Below are positions 55,792 to 64,000 of a stretch of 64,000 nt of DNA, piece by piece. The stretch comes from Adiantum capillus-veneris (lineage: Eukaryota; Streptophyta; Polypodiopsida; Polypodiales; Pteridaceae), in the NCBI GenBank assembly GCA_014529385.2, contig CM043944.1:88968384-89032383 (forward strand), given 5' to 3'. How positions within the stretch are numbered: the stretch's first letter is position 1; each line of letters begins with the position of its first letter. Position numbers and translations under genes: made by a program. The notes beneath the pieces are model-generated. The model made no database searches. It was not told where the DNA came from and was given only the letters and a program-made list of their open reading frames with translations.

Positions 55792-57693
55792 GTGAGCAGC
55801 CTTCACGGGCCCTCACTGACACTTCTAGGGGATCCAAGTCATATGAACCTACGTTGTGGACGAGTGTTAGAGCACGAGCATATTGGTAGTGCCTCCATTT
55901 ACGCGGGCACCCATTATTCCTCCGCCCTAGGTTCTGGACCTTCGGCCGGGACTCAAGGTAGTGCGACCCAAGATCCTCATATCGCGTCTAGTGATTCTTC
56001 CTCTGACTACGAAGTCATGGAGGGGTACCCTACACCAAACCCTGATAGTTCAGGTCAAGACATGCATGCCATGGGCCCACGGCCCGGGTCCAGCGTGTTT
56101 AGCCACTTAAAAGAGACCCTTAGTAGAGCTACTCGCTCCGAACATGCGGTTAATGAAATAAATGAAGGGAGTGGGGAAGTAAATTCGTCATTCATACCTA
56201 AAATAGACCCTATGCTTCTTGAGAGTGTGCATGTGAATGTTCCATCCACTGCACCTCCTGATCCTTTAGGACTATCTCCCTCTGAGGTTTTACTACCCGA
56301 TGGTAGGAGTCTTGCCGAAGTACAAGAGATCGAACGCTATATGCAAGCAACAAGGGAGAGGGAAATTGAGAACCTACGAAGGCTAGAACAAAGTCGAGCC
56401 TTGAAAGCAAAGGCTTCCAAGGAACAAGCAGAGCTTTTAAAAATCCAAGCAAGAGTTGAGGCTCGAGAACAACAACAACGTCTTAGACGCCAACGAGAGG
56501 CTAATCTGGGAATCACGCAAGCATTTTTCGAGGACACAGATGACGACGCATTAGAATCTGAGCCACCCCTATGATACCCAATTGAGCTAAATAGCCCCTA
56601 TGGGAAAGTACTATACAATACCTTATTAGATACGGGAGCTAAACACAATTTGTTATCCTATGGAGTTTGGTGTCAATTAGGGAAACCGACCCTATCCCCG
56701 AGTACGATGCAAGTCAAGGGCATTAATAAAAAGAAAACTGCTATTCTTGGAGTCCTTCAGACCCCTGTTGTCTATGACAATGGAAGCATAGTGCAGAGGT
56801 TTCTAGTCATGCCCACAGGAGCTATGGAAGGCAACGTAAACCTGGGACGCACGTGGATGTTGGCAACCAAATGCACTATTGATTGGGATACTGGTAGTGT
56901 CACGACGCGACCACCGACTCTTACCCCTATCATTCAAGCAAAGTCACCTACGTTGCAAACTCTAGCAAAGTTGAAGGATAGCCAACATTCACAAGCCAAG
57001 GTGGTTAACTCGTCTTTGCCGGCTACCCATGAATCTAGCACTTCAACACTTGTAGTTGCAGCAAGCAGTAATATTGCAAGTACTCAACCTGCACGACCTA
57101 AGAGTACATATCAATGGGTCCCCAAGGCCTTACTTCCAACTACCTCAACCCTCCCATCCATTTCAAGAAAACATTTCCCTGGAGAACCAAGAGCGCGCTC
57201 TAGGAGAGTCAAGACCAAATCACGATGGATTCCAAAAGGACTATTAGAAGCCCAAGGCTACTATGATGGAAATGAGCAAATTTGGGTACCTAAACGTAAA
57301 ATGTGGGAATCCCTATCGACAACAAACCCATATGAGTCAAACAGTGTAACGCTAAAGCCAATGGCAGACCGTGGGAAGGGAAAGATCACAGAATGCTACA
57401 CACCTAGTCCAGAGCTAGTTTGGGCTCCAATGCAAAACCAATTTATTCCACCTAGCTCAGGAAGGGGGGAGTTCCATGAAGCTTCTAGCTCCTCATGTAA
57501 TACATCCATAGAGGTAAAAGCTTCTACACAGCCTCCATCTATAGTAGTGGACCTCCATGAAGCTACAAAAGAATCCACACCTCCCAGTGTTCAAGAATCA
57601 CCCGATGAACCACTTCAAGTTCGATCCTGGGAGAGTACCTTACCACCCTTGCAACTTGATGAGGCACCTAGGGTAATAGAAAACTACTGGTAA
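55792..57693 (+). pseudogene. Element B fusion ORF: Gag N-terminus joined to the second protease-like domain
   Basis: One frame of 634 codons with a single internal TGA (56572-56574). It starts MSSLHGPSLTLLGDPSHMNL, giving the Gag N-terminus that element A lacks. After the helix ending ALKAKA it passes directly to SKEQAELLKIQARVEARE, the sequence that follows integrase in element A, then to LLDTGAKHNLL and the four W-P-K motifs. Gag capsid, first protease, RT, RNase H and integrase are all absent. The join falls in an AAGGCT shared by both breakpoints (45224 and 52443 in A). The end is TAA at 57691 where A has CAA. Confidence 0.85.
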
Positions 57694-57769
57694 AAATCCT
57701 CACCTATTACCAACTGGAACGATTGGTTTCAAAGGGTGACGAGCTCATTTCAAACGGTATGATCTACCC

Positions 57770-57787
57770 AAGGGAGGGGGGAGTGTT
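57770..57787 (+). promoter_or_regulatory. Internal polypurine tract and TGTTTG boundary in element B
   Basis: Same as 53803 in element A; a TATA-like box follows about 80 bp downstream (near 57864). Confidence 0.5.
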
Positions 57788-58009
57788 TGCTGATAGTCAT
57801 CATTCACTTGCTTCCCTCTCAACCTTTCTCCCTGACCTCTTAATCTCCAATCTTAGGGAATGTATATATAAACCCTTATAATCACAAAAACAAGATAAAA
57901 AAGTAAAAGAGCAAGAGCCATACCACAAAATCATTAAAAAAAATTATGCACAAGAATACGACCCTTGTAATATTTGCACTCTAACCATCATCTATTTGCG
58001 TGTACAGAT

Positions 58010-58432
58010 ATGGCTAGTACGCTAGAGTCATCCACTCCATCCTTGGGTGAGAGGTACCCTCGTTACTTTTCACAAATATTTCACATGGTCTTTCCAATGC
58101 TTGCATGTGAATGGGATTTGATAGGTACGCTAGCATGTGAGAGGAATTTGGAGGAGTTAGAATGGCTGATACGTCTCTTGACCACGTCTGATCCATACTT
58201 AGTAGAGAGCGTTTTTCCCATTGCACAAGCCTACCCTTTTGACCAAGATGACTATAGGCGTCTAGTGACCTTCTTAGTAAACATGGGCACCTATGATGAA
58301 GAAGAAAATTTACATGACTACACGGATGGCACATATGGTCTCATGGATGATGACTTTGTTTATCTCGATGACGAGGATATGGGTTTAGCCTTAGGGTTTC
58401 CCCCCAACCTCTACAATATCCTATTCCCTTGA
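58010..58432 (+). CDS. Accessory 3' ORF of element B, intact, unknown function
   Basis: 140 codons, MASTLESSTPSLGERYPRY to PPNLYNILFP. An upstream in-frame ATG at 57974 is possible, but 58010 follows the TATA-like box at 57864 with a more protein-like start. The first 90 residues look globular and mostly helical (HMVFPMLACEWDLIGTLACE); the last 50 are strongly acidic (GLMDDDFVYLDDED). I see no signal peptide, membrane segment, zinc motif or known fold. It sits after integrase and before the 3' LTR, the place where some plant Ty3 elements have an env-like ORF, but the sequence does not look like an envelope protein. Confidence 0.5.
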   Translation: MASTLESSTPSLGERYPRYFSQIFHMVFPMLACEWDLIGTLACERNLEELEWLIRLLTTSDPYLVESVFPIAQAYPFDQDDYRRLVTFLVNMGTYDEEENLHDYTDGTYGLMDDDFVYLDDEDMGLALGFPPNLYNILFP

Positions 58433-60552
58433 CTCTCTACGGGGAGTGAAAATAATTAGGTTAGGGTTCCTTATGTTTTTTGTTGTGTTCAATAAGTGTT
58501 GGTACCTTTTTCCACTAATGTGCCTCCTGGAGGTATTCCTTTTGTTTCCTAGTGTGTACAGGAGCGTGTTGTTATTGGTAGAATTTGGACCTTCATGGAA
58601 TCTTTATCTCGACTCACTCTTCAAATCAAGCGCGACCATCGACACAAATAGGTGTTTCTTGTCCATTAGCATTGCCCCTTATCTTTTTTGCATCGATGAT
58701 TGTCAGCTGATATTTGTGATTGGTAGCCTAATATTCACCGTTTGCTTAGTATCAAACATTTAATTCAATGTAATTTTTTGTCATAATCACTTGTCTAGGT
58801 TTAAAAATCAAGTAGTCCAACAAACTAGTTTGACCAAGTTAGGTGTTGAAATCTTCTCTTAATACCATGGGGAATGCCTTCCTAATAATTAATGGTTACT
58901 TAGGTTCTTAATCTGATTTAGGCAACATTGTGTGAAATGTACTAGGGCTTTCTAGTGGGCTTGACCCTATTGACCTTTAGCTTAAGTATTATAAAGGGAG
59001 TTTACTAGTGTGATGAGCCTGGGGAGGTGTATCAGTGCTATATGACCCCCCAAAGTTACAAAATTAAAATGCTGAAAATGAACAAACAAAAAATCAAAGT
59101 GCCACACTGTAAAATCTTAAGCTGGAAGAGAAATCTCATCTTGATTTGGTACTTCACTCACATGTATTGCCTATGGTACTAGAGCCCTAGAGGTTCCCAG
59201 TATGGGCGCTTTTACTTGAAAAGCAAAAAACCCAAGGCATACAAAATAAGCACACGCATCAAAATTGAATCACTGTGAAAAGAATTTGGGGGGTCAAAGA
59301 AAAAGTAATCAGTCAGGCGATGATTTCATGAGAAATTCCTTTTATGGTAGCTTAACTACAAGTTCTTCTAGATATAGCCTCTAGTCAGCCCTCGAACATG
59401 AATACTTGGCTCTCGCGATTAAACAACTTAATTGACCACAGAAAATTAAGAAGCTTACCCATGGTATTAATATTCGATCTCTAGTGCCTTTCGATCGTCA
59501 AATTAGCGACCCCAGGCTTGTTTAATTTTTTTACCTTTACATCTGTTTATGCATTTGATTACATTGCAATTTAATGTTCATTGCTGACAAATTGTTTGAA
59601 ATCTTCTCTTAAGACCATGGGGAATGCCTTCCTAATAATTAATGGTTACTTAGGCTCTTAATCCAATTTAGGCAGCATTGTGTGAAATGTACTGGGGCTT
59701 TCTAGTGGGCTTGACCCTATTGACCTTTAGCTTAAGTATTATAAAGGGAGTTTACTAGTGTGATGAGCCTGGGGAGGTGTATCAGTGTTATATGACCCCC
59801 CAAAGTTACAAAATTAAAATGCTGAAAATGAACAAACAAAAAATCAAAGTGCCACACTGTAAAATCTTAAGCTGGAAGAGAAATCTCAGCTTGATTTGGT
59901 ACTTCACTCACATGTATTGCCTATGGTACTAGAGCCCTAGAGGTTCCCAGTATGGGCGCTTTTACTCAAAAGCAAAAAACCCAAGGCATACAAAATAAGC
60001 ACACACATCAAAATTGAATCACTGTGAAAAGACTTTGGGGGGTCAAAGAAAAAGTAATCAGTCAGGCGATGATTTCATGAGAAATTCCTTTTATGGTAGC
60101 TTAACTACAAGGTCTTCTAGATATAGCCTCTAGTCAGCCCTCGAACATGAATACTTGGCTCTCGCGATTAAATAACTTAATTGACCACAGAAAATTAAGA
60201 AGCTTACCCATGGTATTAATATTCGATCTCTAGTGCCTTTCGACCGTCAAATTAGTGACCCCAGACTTGTTTAATTTTGTACCTTTACATCTGTTTATGC
60301 ATTTGATTACATAGCAATTTAATGTTCATTGCTGACAAATTGTTTGAAATTCTTTTACCAATCAATTTGTCTACCTAAAACTGCATATGCTTTTTAATCA
60401 CTTATGAGAATGCAATTACTGTGCCTATGTTGTTTGATTTTGCAGTGACTGAAGAAGGCTAAGGACATTCATCTCAAATGCTCTTCCACCTTGACGAACG
60501 AGCTTCAACTCAATAGCTTTCGAGGACGGAATCTACATGAGGAAGGGGGGCA
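58433..60552 (+). other. Element B 3' non-coding region with a 750-bp internal tandem duplication
   Basis: Same 3' region as 154-1526, but the segment 58848-59597 is repeated at 59598-60346. The junction falls at TTGAAAT, shared by both ends. The polypurine tract AGGAAGGGGGG (60540-60550) precedes the LTR. Confidence 0.8.
58446..58763 (+). CDS. Small hydrophobic ORF in the 3' region, doubtful gene
   Basis: 105 codons starting 13 bases after the accessory ORF stop, with two strongly hydrophobic stretches (LGFLMFFVVFNKCWYLFPLM and LIFVIGSLIFTVCLVS). The copy at 167-484 differs by very few residues; the copy at 2284 is frameshifted after about 53 codons. T-rich DNA can give such an ORF by chance, so coding is unproven. 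Confidence 0.25.
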   Translation: MKIIRLGFLMFFVVFNKCWYLFPLMCLLEVFLLFPSVYRSVLLLVEFGPSWNLYLDSLFKSSATIDTNRCFLSISIAPYLFCIDDCQLIFVIGSLIFTVCLVSNI

Positions 60553-60854
60553 TGTTAACCCTCACGGCTCACGGACACCCCATCACCTACGACGGACGTG
60601 TATTATGTATTTGGTAGAGTCAGGTACTGGGCTTGTCGGACCAATAGGAAAAGGGTAAGAGTGATCGCCGATGAGAGGCGCACTCTAACTGGGACATTCA
60701 AGGGATTAGTTTATCTAAGCATGGGCGCCCAAGTGTGAATGGGGTGAGCTCATATAAAAGCCAACTAAACCTAAAATTCACTCATTCTCTCATTTGTGCA
60801 ATAGAAGAGTGCTCTTGCTCCATCTCCATCTCCATCTTCTTCTTCTTCACCTCC

Positions 60855-60909
<55 letters not shown>

Positions 60910-61122
60910 TGCGATCGAGCATTGCGGCGGCACGACGGCGGTGAAGTGGTTGAGCGCGACGTAGCGGCGTCTCCTTCTTCTTCGCGGCGAAGAATCCTCC
61001 ACGGCAGGAGCATAGAGCGGTGAGCTTACTAGTTAAGCTAGTTGTGTGCTTGGAGCCGTCTATGGCTCGCACACGGTGTAACGGCAAGTCCCTTGTTTCG
61101 ACAATGTGGCAAGGAGCGCACA
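60553..61122 (+). repeat. LTR 5: chimeric 3' LTR of the composite
   Basis: 570 bp. The first part (GTCGGACC near 60636) matches inner LTR 4, while the middle and end (AACTGGG, TTGCGGCGG, CACGGTGTAACGGCAAG) match outer LTR 3. A 24-bp loss lies between two GTGAG copies near 61020. It is followed by GTTGG (61123-61127), the partner of 43116. Confidence 0.85.
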
Positions 61123-61127
61123 GTTGG

Positions 61128-61200
61128 TCTGCCTCGAATGTGCATATATGTGTGCATGTACGCACGCACGCGCGCGCGTGTGTGTGTGTGTGTGTGTGTG

Positions 61201-61283
<83 letters not shown>

Positions 61284-61303
61284 GTCTTCATTATTTGTTG
61301 TAG

Positions 61304-61392
<89 letters not shown>

Positions 61393-61632
61393 CCAATCCC
61401 ATTTAGTCCTACTGAGGAGTGTGTATGTCTATTTTTGTTCGAAAGAGAGAGAGAGTGCCATTGATTGGCCTTGGCGCTTGACAGAGAATGCTGCCCCCCC
61501 CCCTTAAACTTGATCATGAACACAACTCGCCATTTACTTCATGTATGACTTCTCAAATGTTGCTGCAATAGGCCTCATATAGTCTCCTCTATCAAAACCC
61601 CTGGTTGCCAACAACTGATCCGCCACGAGGCC
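61128..61632 (+). repeat. Tandem duplication copy 2, right half
   Basis: Matches 42370-42744, with longer GT/GA tracts (61161-61282 and 61305-61386). Together with 42745-43120 it forms the second copy of the 714-bp duplication split by composite A. Confidence 0.85.
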
Positions 61633-61804
61633 CACACCCTTATACAGCCTCAATCCTCTACTGGCCGGGATGCCAAGACTCTGGATCCAATACATGTCCC
61701 ACTCGCCACAAGCGCTTGCTGAGCCACCTACTCCTCTATCATTGCCTGTCCACCACCCTTGATCCCGACGAGCTCCATTTTTGCCTAGCTGCGACCCTCC
61801 ACAC

Positions 61805-61855
<51 letters not shown>

Positions 61856-62985
61856 TCTCCACACTTTCTTCGTCTTTTTTCGGCCAGTCAACGGATGCTA
61901 CAATGTTGAGAGCTCTAACGTGACCATCTATGCTTTTTAGCTTTCCCAAGTTTTCACATCTCGAACTCCTGACATAGAAGAAAAAAGGGGTTTTGCAAAG
62001 GGGACATGTGGCATTGCTTGCCGCAACAGTGCTCACGGCCACGGTCGTGCAAGGCGGGTCTTCCATTCAATGTTTGGGAAAAATGTGTCTCAGCTTAATA
62101 TCATGCCCTTTTCAATTTCAAAAATGTCGGTTGAGGGCAAGGGGAAAAGGAGAAATCTCGCCCCAAAATAGAGAAAAATAGTGTAAAAACCTGCAAAATA
62201 AACCTAATTTTCTAAATTTTCTCTTGGAAAATTAAAGGAAAGCAATTTTGTACGTTTGAAAAAATGATTTTTCCAAAACACTGACGTGATTGCATTGGAG
62301 GATGATCATTGCCAGTCGAGGGTATTGGCCTTGGTCTTGGAGTTAACAATCGTTTGCTCATTTGGATCCTCCTTGGTGTTACATACCTAATGTGGCCTCC
62401 CCCTAGAAATGATGATTCCGGTCTCTTATTGTAGGGCTACCTCCATGCACGTGCCTCCATTATAGGACTGCCTCCGTGTCATTTTGCTTACATTTAGAGC
62501 CTGGTCACTTTGGAATGGCTAAATAGCCTTCCATCTTTGTTTGCAAGTCAAGAAAATTGGTGGCTTTTTGAACATAAATGCTTGATTTGATTGAGTGATG
62601 AGACAGATCTTGAGCAGGTTCTTGCTAACAGAGAGGGCCTCAAAAGTCAACCATGTGAAAGGCTATGCCCATTTCAAGGCTCTTAACCACCACAATTAGA
62701 TAGGTAGAGAGAAAAGAGCCGGCTCGTGACCGAGTAGAAAATAGGCTCGCTGGTACACACAACCAGGCTCTTCGCCTCTCACATGTTTCTTTTTAATACT
62801 ACAAACTACACACACACACACACACACACAACACAGAGAGAGAGAGACGTTTTTCTTCCTACTGACGTGGTTTGAGACCCATTAATCTTGAGACCGACCA
62901 ATCTCGACTCTCAGCTATTAAGTTTAGGCAAACCTTATCCAGTACAAACATTGTTAGCAACAAGTCGTATGTTGCATAGCAAGTT

Positions 62986-63032
<47 letters not shown>

Positions 63033-63137
63033 AGACCTAAAAATATTAGCCGATGAACGTTGATTCTTGAAATCAAGGGCTTGCATGCTCACATACTTAT
63101 ACAAGGAGAGGGGGACACAGTGACCTCAAAGGTTAAC

Positions 63138-63209
<72 letters not shown>

Positions 63210-63621
63210 ATCCTTAAAGGTGAGATTGACCTATGGGACCGAGTACAACATGGAACATGCTCGAAGACTATGGATATAAGGGTGGCCACTGACAAGTTGA
63301 ATTCGTGAGGTGGCTAGGAGAGAAAGGCACGTAGGCCATGGTATGGGCTAAAATGTGGGTAAACCAAGTTTGATGTGATCAAAAGCGGAGCACTCATGTA
63401 GGGTATGATGATGTCACTCTCAAATTGTTAAGAAATATAATTTGCGTACAAAAAGATACTCTCCTCTCCATGTAGTGCCTCAATGCTTTGTCTCACATTT
63501 AAGGGAGTGGGAGCTAAACCAATTGGCTGCTATGGTATAAAATATGGGTAAGGGCAACCATGTGAATGGCTGAATACAGTCTGCTCTCTCAAAGAAGAAC
63601 ATGCATGTGTGTATGTTTGTT

Positions 63622-63687
<66 letters not shown>

Positions 63688-64000
63688 GCAGCACGCCCTT
63701 TCTTTTAGCATGATGCCCAAAACTCTTGCAAAAAGAAATGATTGAGTGAACTGTTTTACTTTCATTGCACTCACATTTTAAGGTGCCAATGGTGCCCAAA
63801 TGTACATAAAAAACAGTATGCGACTTATATTACTAACATGCTTATGGTCAATTGCAAGAGATCTCAACATCCATGTGACGAGTCTGGTAGATGGAAGTGT
63901 ACATGCTCGCTAGATTGAGTGAAATCCAGCCTGTAAATTTTGAAATTTACCCACATATAGAGACAAAGTTGCTATAGCTATGCAATCACCCCCAGGTCAC
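61633..64000. other. Non-coding DNA rich in dinucleotide microsatellites
   Basis: GA at 61808-61852, CA at 62807-62830, GA at 62989-63031, GA at 63141-63207 and GT at 63626-63684. All ORFs here that exceed 60 codons read through these tracts. I see no gene or recognisable element. Confidence 0.6.

Larger units (their letters stand above)
43121..61122 (+). mobile_element. Composite A/B: TGTTAACCC-family Ty3 element carrying a deletion derivative of its own family
   Basis: The 18.0-kb unit is flanked by GTTGG and contains three LTRs in one direction (43121, 54315 and 60553). A long interior (43723-54314) lies between the first two and a short interior (54890-60552) between the last two. The inner element starts after GTAAA in the accessory ORF of the outer one. 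The outer accessory-ORF end and 3' region that should follow the inner element are missing. RNase H, RT and the LDGYSGYNQI motif place it in Ty3/gypsy, with resemblance to Athila/Tat-type elements. Confidence 0.85.

Noticed and set aside
61038-61523. Long minus-strand ORF of Ser-Leu and His-Thr repeats
   Set aside because: It is only the translation of GA and GT microsatellites; similar ORFs at 3931, 42320, 43349 and 63089 are dismissed for the same reason.
61633-64000. Possible CRISPR, satellite or telomere array
   Set aside because: The repeats are plain dinucleotide tracts with no spaced repeat unit.

Overview
This window looks like intergenic DNA from a large plant nuclear genome, probably a fern or another seed-free vascular plant. 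That guess rests mainly on the style of a decayed PPR pseudogene (modules reading GLLKKEAVLGS...IDMYVKCG), on LTR elements piled into each other, and on long GT/GA microsatellites; the species is not established. I found no intact host gene, rRNA, tRNA or CRISPR. Nearly everything is LTR retrotransposon of several ages, plus the PPR pseudogene, short LINE-like tails and simple repeats.

Layout. 1-4264: two consecutive 3' ends of one LTR family (LTRs starting TGTTAACCC), ending inside a different Ty3-type element. 4265-7954: the rest of that resident element L (RT end, RNase H, integrase, a second protease-like domain, W-P-K repeats, polypurine tract). 7955-10230: non-coding, with a repeated palindrome. 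10231-16270: element T, a long coiled-coil and proline-rich ORF without pol, ending in a polypurine tract and a putative 3' LTR. It is split by element C, a 1.72 kb Ty1/copia deletion derivative (11165-12887) with apparently identical LTRs. 16560-20576: PPR pseudogene, cut by element D. 20577-28056: element D, an old chromodomain-type Ty3 element. 28057-30022: unassigned. 30023-38921: element E, a younger relative of D with two 1595-bp LTRs. 38927-43120: LINE-like tails, a 79-bp tandem repeat and a 714-bp tandem duplication. 43121-61122: composite A/B, an LTR element carrying a deletion derivative of its own family. 61128-64000: the displaced half of the target duplication, then microsatellite-rich DNA.

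The composite is the most interesting region. Outer element A (GTTGG target duplication on both sides) once had a single gag-pro-pol frame followed by integrase, a second retropepsin-like domain and W-P-K repeats, then an accessory 3' ORF. Inner element B is inserted at a GTAAA in that accessory ORF. B has lost about 7.2 kb of pol so that the Gag N-terminus is fused in frame to the second protease-like domain. The last LTR is chimeric, inner type at its start and outer type at its end, which fits deletion of the original tail by LTR-LTR recombination. The left end of the window shows the complementary 3' junction of the same GTAAA nesting at another locus, so the nested pair may have moved as one unit.

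Most in-frame stops in the old ORFs are TAG or TGA where CAG, CGA or TGG would be expected, the pattern of decay of methylated cytosines. Relative ages, from LTR similarity and nesting: C is youngest, then E; A/B is intermediate; D, L, T and the PPR pseudogene are old.
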